Source: Circinella umbellata (Eukaryota; Mucoromycota; Mucoromycetes; Mucorales; Lichtheimiaceae). Taken from it: a DNA stretch of 64,000 bases. Location: the NCBI GenBank assembly GCA_025093555.1, contig JAIWNF010000001.1:1488001-1552000 (forward strand). Direction: 5' to 3'. A program made the position numbers and the translations under genes. Shown here piece by piece: positions 48,724 through 61,798 of the stretch (its first letter is position 1; each line of letters opens with the position of its first letter). The notes below the pieces were generated by a model. That model saw nothing but the letters and a program-made list of their open reading frames with translations. It was not told the origin of the DNA and ran no database searches.

Positions 48724-50678
48724 CTGCTGCTGTTGCTGCCACTACTACAGAACCTACTGTTTCATTATTAGATACATTTAAAAAAGTGAAACAAGAAGCT
48801 ACAGCGGATGGACCAGCATTTGGTGATATTCCATTACCACAATAGTAAGTTAGTTATTCAATAAAGGAAAGCAAACATGGAAATGATATATAATTCTTAA
48901 CTTACTATAATGTTTTATATAGTCGAGGAACAGATATTGAAGCAGAATTGGAATCATTAAAAGATTTAAGAAAAAGAGTATCACTGGGTAATGCTTCATT
49001 ACCTAGCGTATGTTGTTATACTTTTCATAATACACATGATGGGTAAATATAATTTATTTCTTTTATTATTAACATATGCTCATAATATATTATTAAACAA
49101 TTTTTTTTTGCATTTTAGTTTAAACTGTTTAACAATGACAGAAGATGCTTCACTTATTGCTGGTGGATTTTCTGAATCATTTATTAAAATTTGGAGTTTA
49201 AAAGGAGAAAAATTAAGAGGCCTTCGTAATACTGTTAATCCAGCTCATGTGAATGATCGTAAGTTCTTTTGTTATTCTTTTGTAAGGATTTGAGGTTGAA
49301 TGGATGAAAATATAGAAACTTACATGTGATATATTTAATGTATTTTTAGATAATGATTTGAACCGTCAAAAGGAACGCCATGGATCTGAATATAAACGAC
49401 TTGTTGGTCATGCTGGACCTGTTTATGGTGTTAGTTTTAGTCATGATAATAAATATTTAATCTCATGTTCTGAAGATAAGACAGGTAATAATAATAATGA
49501 TAAGATATATAAACCGAACCCCCTTTTCCTTTTAAAGCTTTATATCAAGCATATAAGTTGACTTCTTGAATTGGTTAAATTATAATTATCTATTATCTTT
49601 TAGCTCGATTATGGAGTACACAAACCTATTCAAATTTAGTTTGTTATAAAGGTCATAATTATCCTATTTGGGATGTTGATTTTGGTCCACATGGATTTTA
49701 TTTTGCTACAGCTTCTCATGATCGAACAGCAAGATTATGGAGTTGTGATCATATTCATCCTTTGAGAATTTTTTCGGGCCATCTTTCAGATGTTGATGTA
49801 AGTTATATACACATTATGTTTATGAAGCAAAGGATAAGAAAAAAAAACAAAGAGATTAATCTTTTTGTTGTTCACTATTATTATTTAGACTGTCAAATTC
49901 CATCCAAACTCAAAATATTTGGTAACTGGATCAAGTGATCGTACTTGTAGACTTTGGGATGTACAAAGAGGAACGTGTGTTCGTGTATTTACAGGACATA
50001 CTGGATCTATAAAAACAGTAGCTGTTTCTCCTAATGGTCGTTTGATGGCTTCAGCTGGTAATGTGTATATATATATGGAATATGTAATAAATCGAGTTGT
50101 TATATGTTATTTCAGTGATTAAACAAAAACATATCTTTTGTTTTGATATATAGGTGAAGATAAATCAATTATATTATGGGACCTTGGTTCTGGACGAAGA
50201 CTTAAACGTATGACAGGTCACAGTAGTTTCATTTACTCAGTTGCATTTAGTGCAGATAGTAATGTACTTGTATCAGGAGGAGCTGATGGAACAGTACGTG
50301 TATGGGATGTAAACAAAGATACCCTATCAAGTTCAAATGTTGGTTTTGGCACTGGTGAAGGAACAAATGAATCGAAACGGATACGACTTGATGAAAATGA
50401 ACGGTCAAAAAAGGAAAAGAAAGAATTAGCAAAAGAAAAATTAGCAGCTAAGGAAGCTAAACGAAAAACAGTTGAAAGGTAGTTATTATATTGAACTTAT
50501 TATGTGTGTAACGTGCTTGTTTTTTTTTTACTAATTGACTCAATATGATATATTTAATTTTAGTAATGATCAATTAGGTGTTTTCCCTACCAAACATACA
50601 CCTATTTATGATATTCGTTTTACCCCAAGAAACTTATGTTTAGTGGCTGGTGCTTACTCACCACCTGAATCATCTTAA
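47320..50678 (+). CDS. TAF5: TFIID/SAGA subunit TAF5 (WD40); join(47320..47832,47954..48275,48365..48582,48720..48844,48923..49042,49119..49258,49350..49484,49604..49797,49889..50057,50154..50478,50564..50678)
   Basis: Eleven exons join in frame to 791 residues. A Gln/Pro/Asn-rich leader is followed by a LisH motif at about 82-112 ([20 protein letters not shown]). The TAF5 N-terminal dimerisation domain at about 160-300 has [20 protein letters not shown] and [14 protein letters not shown] and [20 protein letters not shown] segments. The WD40 propeller includes [70 protein letters not shown] and [23 protein letters not shown]5 scaffolds TFIID and SAGA in the nucleus. A charged Lys/Glu insert ([20 protein letters not shown]) splits the last repeats. 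It is a single-copy essential gene lying inside the inverted-repeat loop and looks intact. Confidence 0.94.
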
Positions 50679-52674
50679 GTTTAAATAATTATAAAATATA
50701 TAACCAATTGATTAATTCTCCTCATTTTTTCCCCCAAGTAAATATTTATAACGTTTTATTATCTCTCTTTCTCTCATTCAAAATGGGAAAAAAAAGAGGT
50801 ACTTAAAAAAAGCGAAGAATAAGAACCAAAAAAGAAAGGGAAAAAATTCACATGTGTAAAATTTTAATAACAACAACAACAACAATAATAATAATAATAA
50901 AAATTGGGTTGCATGAATCTTTATACAAACATACAGGATTTTATTCTTGATTACCAGTGTAATTTTTGAGCGGTGGCACAATTATCCATGGACTTACAGC
51001 AGAAGTGGGTATGGAACACCCACAGGGAAATACGTAAGTACATAAAGTGAGGTAATCTTCTTATCTTAGTTGCGTAACTGGTAATGGTAAAGATCAAAAT
51101 AATATGTCAGCTCCTTTATGCTGTTGTATTAACTTCTATCATAAATGATAGACAACGGTATATATCATAAAATAACATGAGATATTGAATAATATATAAA
51201 ATACACAAGTACAAATGTAGATTGATGTACATACTATGTACTAAAAAACATAGAAGAAAAAGAACAATAGCTATTAATAAATGAAAATATTTGGACTGGT
51301 TACTCAGAAGATTCCAGCGATTTTCTTATAATTGAAAAGACGGTTAAATATGGTAGAGACTTCTTTAGTAGAGCTTTCCTCAGCAGTACACAATCAGTTT
51401 TTGCAGGAGACGAGAAAATCTTTTCATTCAGTTAAAACTCTACAACCATTCGCTTGATATGTTAATTATCACAGCAATGGAATCCTTTGGCTTGCGTTCT
51501 TTTGAATACATTTAACTATTTGCTTTTTATATGGATAGGCAACTTGTCTCGTTGTCGGCAGGCGGAGCTCATCAAAGAGTTCCCATCCTTCCAAATCATA
51601 TATTGGTCATTGCTGTAATGGAAGCCATATCTAAACCAACTTCCTTGAGCATACTTTGTAAATGAAAATCACTATCAATTATAAAAAAAACTATGATATT
51701 AAAATCAAACACACCTTTTATTGGGAGAATAGTAATAATGAAGTTCATGCGAGAGTATAAATAAGGCCTTTCAAAGATAATGAAAAAAAATTGTTAGAGG
51801 CAAGATCCTGCTTTATATATTTTCATTCATAATCTACGTATACTGTAACACAAATCCAATCCCACTCATTCCGCACATTCAGACATAGTTCCATGAAGTC
51901 CAATTGATCAAAGCGTTTAAATTTTTTTTCAATAGATATATTTTATTTATTTGTTTTTTGGCGACGGGCATTTTCTTCCGCAATATGGCGCCCAATGGTT
52001 GACAAAGGGATCCCAAAGATAATAACTAGTTGACAAGTCGAGATCCTCATGTCAAAGTTCCAGAAGAAAAGAAGTAATCGCTCCTCTTCCGTTAGTCTTT
52101 GGCGACAGCGTCTTGGAGCTGAGCGCCATAATACTTGGTGGCCTTGTACTTGGTGTAGCTGGGCTAAATAAAAAAAGCTTTCTTATAAGTATTTCAATCA
52201 TATACGTTTCGTCATAATTACTATGTATACAATCTTTAACATAAACTTGAGATTAGCTTCATTAGTTTGGACAACCTCATTATCCCTGTCTCTTTGGAAA
52301 CTGTTTGGATCGATGTTATGGAAGTCAATTTGGTTTATGATAGTTCATGATGTTATATTAGACGAAAGAAGGAAGTGCATCTTTATCATCCAATTCCTAA
52401 TATTTAGATACGTGCTTGTGACTATCTATATGGTATGTTCCACACACAAGTATTGAGTTTGGTAGGAAATGTAATCCAACATCTTTGTATTACTGACAAC
52501 TTAACTCAGAAGGTTTTTATATAGCGTAACATTAAAAATAAAGCTTTTATACAAAACAAAGTAACAAAATGAGAGATGAACAAAAAAGGGAAATAGGGAA
52601 TATCGTAGTTAAATATGCAAAACTGAGTTGTTAATTTAAAGTTTGGATGGAGTACATATGTATATATATTACTT
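50679..52674. other. intergenic between TAF5 and the bZIP gene (convergent)
   Basis: AT-rich, about 2 kb. It holds a transposase-like fragment at about 51950-52165 (listed separately), a (CAA)n/(AAT)n run near 50865-50900, and nothing else that I can support. Confidence 0.45.
51950..52165 (-). pseudogene. fragment with transposase-like helix-turn-helix
   Basis: The minus strand reads WRSAPRRCRQRLTEEERLLL, then FFWNFDMRISTCQLVIIFGI and PLSTIGRHIAEENARR, then stops. The spacing resembles a helix-turn-helix of transposase N-termini (EER-LL ... S-STIGRHI). It is GC-richer than its flanks and has no start codon or downstream catalytic domain, suggesting a mobile-element fragment. The family is not identified. 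Confidence 0.35.
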
Positions 52675-54544
52675 TTACAAATCCAAAGGTAGTGAACGTA
52701 TATTAGATGATCTTTCTTTTCGTACAGATGATATAGGTGGTCTCCTTGCTCTATTGTTACTATCTAATGATATAGATGATAATGTTGAATTGGTAGTAGT
52801 ACTAGTAGTACTTGTACTATTATTACTTGTAGTGGTTGTATGATTATTATTATTATTATTATTCGATGGTTTTTTTGCATTAGTTTCTTCTTTTCGTAAT
52901 CGTTCTTGTTCTTCTTTTTCTTTTTTTAACCGTTTCATTTTTGTTTCCTTTTCTCTTTGACTTGCAATAATTGCATCAATAAATTCAGGAATCAAAGCAC
53001 CTTCACCTGAATGATAATCCACTAATTGATGAGATAAGAACCAATATCTTTCAGAAAATTTGGGATCAGGGACCCAATTTCTTGAATCTCGTGTATCACC
53101 ACCAATAAATTTAGTTTTTGTGGATAACAATTCGAATACTTCCTCTGGATCATAATAATCTTGGAATAGAATCATACGATCCCTTAATGAAGGACTGGGA
53201 ATATAATCAATTCGAACATCATGTGGTATCAATTGTTGTAAAGCAGCTTAAGGTATAAAAAAAAAAAAGAAAAAGAGGGAGAAAGTAAAACGAGGTATTA
53301 AAATAAAAAGCTTATATGAAATAAACAATAAAAATTTACTTACTTGGAATTATAGTAATTCGAGTTACATCACCAAGAATACTAGCAGCTTTAAGTTGTA
53401 TTTTCAAAATATGAAGTGCTTGAAGTGAAGGTAAATGAGTCAAATCATCAGGAGTTTTGAGAGTAGGTGGTTCTCTGATAGTTCCATAAACATTCTTTGT
53501 AGCTGTAAAATGTTGAACCATAGATTCTGTTCCTGTATAAGGTGATATCCTTTCTTCATCTTTATCATTCATTTTATTATTATTATTGTATTTATTATCT
53601 CGATTTGAAGAAGAGAATCTATGTTGTGATGCTGGTGATATAGGTAATTGATGTTGTTGTGATGGTGATGGTGATGGTGATGAAGATGATTGTCGTTGTT
53701 GTAATATAGTTGATATGGTTTGACTTGTTTCTTCATTAGTGCTACTATTACTCACAGTACTATTATAACTCTTCCTCCTCCTTTTATGTTTTGTTGTTTT
53801 TGTATCATTTTCATTAACTCCTTCTTCCTCTTCTTCTTCTTCGTCGTCTTCTTCTTCTTGTGACGACACTGACGACGGTGGTATAAACTTTTCCCCTCCA
53901 TTCAACAATTGTTCAATTTGATCTGGTAACTCCCATCCAGTACATCGTGCTGTCATTAATGACGATTGAAAATCCAAAATTTTATTATCTTCTCCTAATA
54001 CTGTCTTTAAAATAGCAGGAATACTATTGACACTATCTTCGGGTTGTGCCGGTGGTTTTCCAGTCCAGGAAATAGGAAATAATCGAGTATCTGTCCAAAT
54101 ATGAGGTACTGATCCACGTTCCACTAAACTTGTTAAACATAATAATAAGACACAACCACGTAAATAATTAGCTTCGTATTGAACTTGAGCCAACTTTTTA
54201 CGTAAACGAATTAATTCTTCCAAATGAGCTTGGTTTTCTCGATCTTTTTCTTCTTTTCGTCGTTGTTCTCGTTCTCGAAAAGCTCGTTGAGCAGCTCGGT
54301 TTTGTGCTCGACGTTCTTGAACTGTAGGTGGATTAGGTTTACGTCCTGGTCTTTTCCGTTTACGAATATGTTCACCATTTTCATTTTCAAAACCGAAATC
54401 GGATTCTTGGTCAAAATGTTGAAAACTGAATCGAGTTGTTGTGTCGAATGGTCTGTTGTTGTTGTCACTACCGTCACTGGTGCCAACTATAGGTGAAAGT
54501 AAAGTATCCGATGCTGGACTGGCTGATGAGGTATTGGAATTCAT
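52675..54544 (-). CDS. bZIP transcription factor with DUF3425 domain; complement(join(52675..53246,53344..54544))
   Basis: Two exons give 590 residues. The basic region at about 73-97 contains ERRAQNRAAQRAFREREQRR, with the NRAAQRAFR signature of the fungal Pap1/Yap1 type, followed by heptad leucines (HLEELIRLRKKLAQ). The C-terminal half carries the DUF3425 region found in many fungal bZIPs: LQALHILKIQLKAASILGDV, then IPHDVRIDYIPSPSLRDRMI, and NWVPDPKFSERYWFLSHQLV. An acidic tract (EEEDDEEEEEEEG) and Ser/Pro/Gln runs lie between. No Yap1-type paired Cys redox domains are visible, so oxidative-stress sensing cannot be inferred. It should act in the nucleus as a dimer. The tail is basic with coiled-coil character (KMKRLKKEKEEQERLRKEE). 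Confidence 0.88.
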
Positions 54545-54749
54545 AAAGTAAAAGAAAAGAATGGACTAGAATATGTTGACTTTTCTAGTTAATGGTTTCG
54601 AGAGAGGGGAGGGTTGAAAAGGGGTATTGATATTAAATTTAAAATAGGTGAAAAGAGATTATATGTGGGGTAAAAAAAACAAAAAAAAACACTTGGTCAA
54701 TTATTTTTAATTGTTTCACAAACTATAAAAGTTGAGATTTATTTTATTA

Positions 54750-56499
54750 TTAAACAATTTCATTAAATGCTATTAAATTATTATTGATTTCTAGATCCAC
54801 TGTAGGACTAAATGTTAACATATTACTTGTTGCTTTAGATAAAATGACTTGATATAATTCTTTAGGTGAATTAAATGTTTTTTTAGACATAAGTGAGGCA
54901 GCAATTCCAACAACATGTGGGTTCGCCATACTAAAAAAAGAAGGTCATATTTAATATAAGATTTCATATATATATAATTAATTCTTTTTTACCTTGTTCC
55001 ATCTAATACTTTAGTTTCTTCATTATTAGAATTAATCCATGTACTTTTAATATTAGAACCAGGTGCATATAATTTAACACATGTTCCAGTATTAGAGTAA
55101 TAAGGTACTTGATCATTTATATCTGTAGCACCAACAGAAAATACATCTGGATTGGATGAAGGTGTAAAATAACATGCATCTGTACCCGAATTACCAGCAG
55201 ATACGAAAACAGGAATATTATATTCATTAACAAGTTTGGATATAGCTTCATCAATTAATTTTGATTTTGGTCCACTTAAAGATAAATTAACTACTGCTTT
55301 GCCTGGTGTAGCAATTTGTATTACATGTGAAAGACCTATAATCCATATATTGATATAAATTATTTTCGCAAAGTATATGAATTATTTAATCCTTTCCTTC
55401 TCTTCATAATAATAAATATATTAATTACCTTTGACCAAGTTACCCAAAGTACCATCTCCAGAACGATTAAGAATTTTGACAGAAAGAATATTAGCTGATT
55501 TAGCAACACCATATTCTTTACCAGCAATTTTTCCTGCAACATGAGTACCATGTCCACCAAGATCTATACTATCTTCATGATGAATAAAATTGGCAGTTGT
55601 TTTGGCACGTCCTTCAAAATCTTTATGACCTATATTAACACCTGAATCAAGTACAAATACTTCAATACCGGATCTAATGAATTTATTCATTTTTATATTG
55701 AAGTCATTAGAAATTTTTTTTTAAAAAAATTGTCTTTTAAAGTGTCAAAATATTTAATTTACCCAGCGGATTCATCGAAATCATGTGAATTTAATTCATT
55801 CAATGTTCGTTTATTAATTCTTGAAAGACCCCAATCTACACTGGATGATAAAGTTCGTTTGTCATAAAACTTATGATTATTATCATCATCTTGTTCATTA
55901 AAAAGTGTCGTCATATCATCTTCTGGAAGTAAAAAAGTAGCCTTGTAAATATAATTGGGTTCCACATATTCCACATCATGGTCATTATGTATAGCATCAA
56001 TAAATCCATTCTCTGGAAATATTCCAGAAATAGCTACAAATTCATTATCAAGTTTTATATGATCCAAAGATAGTTGACGCTCCATATCTTGTGCTTGAAG
56101 TAAAAAGTCTTGCTCATCTAATAAAGCTTCTTGGTCCAATAATGAATCCATAAAAGGAATATCACGTTTATCTCTTTCCCGTTCATCAAGAGAGGCAGCA
56201 CGTAATGACGATAACATATATTCACGATGTTTAGATGCGATTAAATTATGTGCTATATATATATATATATATTTATAAATAACAAAACGTTAGAATGAAT
56301 ATAATTTGGTCTTTTCCTTTGATTAAATAATAGTAAATTTGATTTTACCAGCAGTTCCATTATAAGAATTATTTTTGAGTTTAATGATATGAGTAGGTGT
56401 TTTATTGTTGATAGTTGAATTTTCAGTTTCAGAAGTCGCTATTACTGCTGTTACAAATAATGCAGCACAGCTAACCAGCGCTGTACCATGGAATTTCAT
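54750..56499 (-). CDS. secreted subtilisin-like serine protease (peptidase S8, proteinase K/PRB1-like); complement(join(54750..54930,54993..55335,55429..55673,55763..56252,56349..56499))
   Basis: Five exons give 469 residues. The signal peptide (MKFHGTALVSCAALFVTAVI) precedes an I9-type propeptide with THIIKLKN and HDVEYVEPNYIYKATF. The mature enzyme starts near SVDWGLSRI. The catalytic triad is complete: Asp223 in VFVLDSGVNI, His255 in GGHGTHVAGK, and Ser410 in DGTSMANPHVVG. Ser410 is split across the last intron (AG|T). The oxyanion Asn344 is in VSAGNSG. The propeptide contains an acidic insertion of about 50 residues (DERERDKRDIPFMDSLLDQE onward) not usual for I9. It is likely vacuolar or extracellular and broad in specificity. 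It is tandem with the bZIP gene, separated by 205 bases. Confidence 0.93.
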
Positions 56500-58249
56500 T
56501 GTGTTTTAGAGGGAAAAAAATACAGTTAAGAGTTCTTGTAAAAAGAAAAATCCGGCATAGAAACGAAATAATAAAAAGAAGAAAAAAAATATATGAGATC
56601 AGTTTGTTCTTTTTTTTTAAGATAATACGTTTCAGAAAAAAAAAGAAGGGGGGGATGATCGAAGGAAAAAATTCCCTTTAAAATCATTACTTAAAATAAT
56701 GTAAATCCAAAACAAAGTATAATACAAACAAAAAGTAAAAGAATTAGGTTCCCCACGTGGACGGATCAAAACATTTCACCGATTTACGTACAACGTATTC
56801 ATTTTATATTCCATTTTCATATTTCTTATTCTTATTGTTATGATTTACAAATGCATAATATTACAAATACAAATTCTGTTTATTTATTATTATTTGATAC
56901 CATAAATATATTAGTAGACTAGATCAGAAATTATTATATTAGTCAATAAAATAATGACGATTAATATATATCAAGAAATATAATGGGGAACAATGACAAT
57001 ATATTAGTCATACAGCTTAGTAGTCTATTGACGAGTAAATCAATTGTTAATAATAATAAACAACAGCCGATCCTGTTTATCATCGATTACTGAACTAATA
57101 TTTACCTAGGCATCATAACATACAAATAAACACCATTGAAACTTTATATTTATTTTTCGGTTCCTTAAAGCTATATCAATGTATGTCTCAGATTATATAT
57201 GACCTACACACCTTATCGATTAGAGTATGATTATTTTAAAAAGAGTATTTCTCCCTCCTTATACTAATAAAACACTTCTGTAATTAACAGATATACTAAT
57301 TTAGTACTAGCTACGATTAAATCATTTGGAATATTAGAATCATTAATTTATTCTCATCTAACAAACAATGCTGTCTTTTTTTCTAAAAGTGGATAAGGTT
57401 TTTCTATCTATTTTTTTAAGCAGTTGATCGTACGCAGGGAATAAAAAAAAAGAAGGTTTGTTTGTAAATCTTATATTGGCCTATTAAATATTCTCCTTTT
57501 AGAAACGTGTTAAAAACTGGTTTCAAGTTATGTAAAAAGAAAGTGTTTCTAGGTCGAAAGAAAAAGAAAAGAGAGTTATTATAATAAGTTAACCATATAA
57601 AAAGACTTAGCTAGAAATACTAAAAAATTACTAATATGTGTTTAAATATATATGCTATTTATTTATTGTTTATGTTGATATAATACGATAGTCAAATCAG
57701 AAATTTTAGAATGTTTAAATCTCCAGCTCCCAAAATACCGGATACTTACAGATTTTCCTGTATAAACAGTTGTTCTCTCCCTCTCCTCCGGCCGTTCTTG
57801 AAAAATGTTCACCTCCAAAAAAAAAATACATATTAATATAAATCATCATCTATTACGTAGTTTATTTATAAAAGTTGTAATTTCCGAATTACTTGGAGTA
57901 CGTAGTTTCTTTTTTATAATCTCACGTGAGTATGTACTTTTTGTTGATATATATATATAAATGTCATTCGGCAATACCTATCAGTAATGTTAGCAATTAA
58001 ATATAAAGAGGGGAATCACGTAGTATTACAAATATGGCCATTTAGGAAGGCCAAAAATTAGCCTAATGACATTTTTTTTTTATTTTTTGTCAAACACCAA
58101 GGGGATACATAACAAGGACCAGTACAAATGTAAAAGTTAATAAAAACATTGAACAACAATATGTACCATACGTTACTACATGAGTGGATGTAGTTAAAAA
58201 GTAGAAATCACGTTATCTTCGCGAATTTTTTTTACGCGACAGCATACGT
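56500..58249. other. intergenic between the protease gene and the right arm
   Basis: Contains the protease promoter, a GGGG run near 56648 and AT-rich sequence. No gene is supported. Confidence 0.45.
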
Positions 58250-59582
58250 GTTTGTTCCTATATAAAGTGAAAGCGTTGTTAAGCAACTTATTGCTATGGT
58301 AAAAAAAATGCCCCACACTAATCTTACTTTGACATGGAATGTTGCAATCTATAGTTTGTAAAGATCTTGATAGTTTTTTTTTTTTTCTTCGGACGCGGCC
58401 CAGATTTCACATGATAATAAATATGGTAATAACATGCTGCGGATCTATCCGGTCTAGATCACTATTGCTGTTAGCAGTAACCAGTCTTATTAAAAAATGT
58501 CACCAACACATTTCTTCTTTGTTCTTTCCCTTTCCTACCAACTATTCTTTCTTTTTTGAAATGTACTTGTAGTAATCTACTACTTTTTTACATTTCTTTT
58601 TACACTTTCTCTTTTCTCCCAACATTCAAAAAAAAAAGAAGTATTTCTTTCTTTTCTTTTGACATTCCTTTTTACACTTTTTTTTTATGACATTTACTTT
58701 CAATTACTTGTAACTTTTCTTTTTTCTACCCTTTCTTATCAACACTAAAGAAAAGAAGTAGGGTGGCTACTTGCTACTCTTCTTCTTCTTTTTTTTTTTT
58801 GACATTATTTAAAGTTTAATTTTTTATGTCCCTTTTTATGTTCTTTTTACTTTTCTTACTTTCCTTAAACTATCATTTTTTTCTCTCTCCATTTAGTCAA
58901 TTGACGAATAACATTCAACAGACAATAAGTAACGTAAAATAGTCAAAAGGTACAGTCTTTCAAAATATTTATTTTATTGTTTTTAAGCTACAATGGCCGT
59001 CTAATATGTTGTTAATTTTGTCTATAATTTTTATTTTTACGGCAGCTGTTTGGTTTTTCTGCATTCACCTGGAACCGTGAGTGCATAAACTTACCACCAG
59101 TGGACCTTCAAGCGTGACAATTATCCCCTTTCACTAGATAAACTATGCGGTGTCTTATATATTCAATGGCGAAATTTTGATCTGTTTTATCGTTAACGGT
59201 CGCCAATAATTAGGGGTTTCCAAGGTGTCAAAATGAGTTTTAATACTGAACCTGTACTACTTATTGGCAGTTGGTGGTGCATGAATTATTTAACGGCGCA
59301 TACATTTCAAACTTTAATTGGAACCAAAACCGCGGCTAGAGGAACCAAAAACGTGATTCTTTTTTTTGAAACAAAAATTCTTTGACAACGCGTAAAACTT
59401 TTTATATGTACAAGCTCATCATATAGTGCGACCAAGAGAACAAACGTATCAAACCAAGTACTACAAACGTTGAAGGTATGTTGGGGAGAAGAAAAAGAAA
59501 AAAAAAACAAAAGCATAAATGATTATTTTTGTTTCGAGAAAATATTTTACTTATTATTGCCATTTGATTTTATAGATGTATG

Positions 59583-60085
59583 AATGAAGAAACTTTTACA
59601 AGTACAGCTTATCTTCCTCGATGTTCTACAGAAGATGAACCTATAATAAAACAAGGCTTTAAACATGAAAACAAACGAAATAAGGACGGTTCAAGGCGGC
59701 TACTATCTTTAACAAGTTTGGACTTTTAAAAGAAGAGCGCGATGTATTTATTTTTTGGAGCCAATACAGCAAACAAATAACGGTAAGTCTTTTTTATTAT
59801 TATTTTTAAATTGATATATGAACCTATTAGAATTTTCTTATGCTGCTATGAGAACATTTAATTCACAAAGTGACTACTGCTCAATAGATACGTTCCTTAT
59901 CACCTTTATCAAAATTATGAGTTATATCTACATGTTTATGTGACAGCTGTATGTCACCAAGGTGAGTAATGAATTCTCTTTCACTAAAACTTTCTCATTA
60001 TATCAATCGTTTTTCTAATTCTATTTCAGATGACCAGTAATTCATTTTATACAAGAAAACAATATTTATCTAATATATAGATATT
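59583..60085 (+). pseudogene. possible decayed spliced ORF in right arm
   Basis: An ATG at 59583 opens MNEETFTSTAYLPRCSTEDE, PIIKQGFKHENKRNKDGSRR and LLSLTSLDF before a TAA. Intron-like signals follow: GTAAGT near 59782 to CTATTAG near 59829, then GTGAGT near 59962 to TTTCAG near 60030. The left arm has the same signals but different stops. It may be a relic of a gene carried by the arm or a non-coding spliced transcript. No family recognised. Confidence 0.3.
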
Positions 60086-60149
60086 TTGGTTGAACTGATC
60101 TTAGCTTCTCACGATCCTATGCGCCACAAGAGACATAGTAGATGACACG

Positions 60150-61798
60150 CTAGGTAGCAAGGCTGGCGACGAACAAGGTAAGATACAAGGCTGGCGACAA
60201 ACAAGGTAAGTTACAAGGTAGGTAATAAAACAAGGTAAGTTGCAATGCTGGCGATCGAACAAGGTAGGTAACAAGGCTGGCGACGAACAAGGTAAGTTGC
60301 AAGGCTGGCGATCGAACAAGGTAAGTAACAAGGCTGGCAACGAACAAGGTAGGTAGCAAGGCTGGCGACGAACAAGGTAGGTAGCAAGGCTGGCGACGAA
60401 CAAGGTAAGATACAAGGCTGGCGACAAACAAGGTAAGTTACAAGGTAGGTAATAAAACAAGGTAAGTTGCAATGCTGGCGATCGAACAAGGTAGGTAACA
60501 AGGCTGGTGACGAACAAGGTAAGTTGCAAGGCTGGCGACAAACAAGGTAAGTTACAAGGTAGGTAATAAAACAAGGTAGGTAACAAGGTAGGTGATTCAA
60601 CGAGGTAAGTAACAAGGCTGGCGATCGAACAAGGTAGGTAACAAGGCCGGCGATCGAACAAGGTAGGTAACAAGGCTGGCGACAAACAAGGTAAGTTACA
60701 AGGCTGGCGACAAACAAGGTAAGTTACAAGGTAGGTAATAAAACAAGGTAGGTAACAAGGTAAGTTACAAGGTAGGTGATTAAACAAGGTAAGTAACAAG
60801 GCTGGCGACGAACAAGGTAAGTAACAAGGTAGGTGATTAAACAAGGTAAGTTACAAGGCTGGCGACTAACAAGGTAAGTTACAAGGCCGGCGATCGAACA
60901 AGGTAAGTTACAAAGCCAGCGATTAAACAAGGTAGGTAACAAGGCCGGCGACGAACAAGGTAAGTTACAAGACCGGCGACGAACAAGGTAAGTCACAAGG
61001 TAGGTGATTAAACAAGGTAAGTTACAAGGCCGGCGATCGAACAAGGTAAGTTACAAGGCCGGTGATTAAACAAGGTAAGTTACAAGGCCGGCGATCGAAC
61101 AAGGTAAGTTACAAGGCCGGCGATTAAACAAGGTAAGTAACAAGGCTGGCGACTAACAAGGTAGGTACCAAGGCCGGCGTCGAACAAGGTAAGTTGCAAG
61201 GTAGGTGATTAAACAAGGTAGGTAACAAGGTAGGTGATTAAACAAGGTAAGTAACAAGGTAGGTGATTAAACAAGGTAAGTTACAAGGCTGGCGATTCAA
61301 CAAGGTAAGTTACAAGGCTGGCGACGAATAAGGTAAGTAACAAGGCCGGCAATTGAACAAGGTAGGTAACAAGGCTGGCAATCGAACAAGGTAAGTTACA
61401 AGGCCGGCGATTAAACAAGGTAAGTAACAAGACTGGCGACGAACAAGGTAAGTAACAAGGTAGGTGATTAAACAAGGTAAGTTACAAGGCTGGCGATTCA
61501 ACAAGGTAAGTTACAAGGCCGGCGATCAAACAAGGTAAGTAACAAGGCTGGCGACGAACAAGATAAGTAACAAGGTAGGTGATTAAACAAGGTAAGTTAC
61601 AAGGCTGGCGATTCAACAAGGTAAGTTACAAGGCCGGCGATCGAACAAGGTAAGTAACAAGGCTGGCGACTAACAAGGTAGGTAACAAGGCCGGCGACGA
61701 ACAAGGTAAGTAACAAGGGTGGCGATCGAACAAGGTAGGTAACAAGGCCGGCGAGGAACAAGGTAAGTAACAATGAAGGTGATTCAACAAGGTAGGTA
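60150..61798 (+). repeat. 28-30-bp minisatellite, G-rich orientation (right arm), array of 5' splice-site motifs
   Basis: Tandem units such as AACAAGGTAAGTTACAAGG joined to CTGGCGATCGA, CTGGCGACGA, TAGGTGATTAA or TAGGTAATAAA. By eye I count about 40 GGTAAGT and many GGTAGGT. On this strand the array carries many copies of a perfect or near-perfect fungal splice donor (AAG|GTAAGT). The modules are shuffled, not strictly periodic. Confidence 0.93.

Noticed and set aside
60150..61798. CRISPR-like array
   Set aside because: Spacing is short and irregular, linkers belong to four recurrent modules and are not unique spacers, no cas genes are present, and the genome is eukaryotic.
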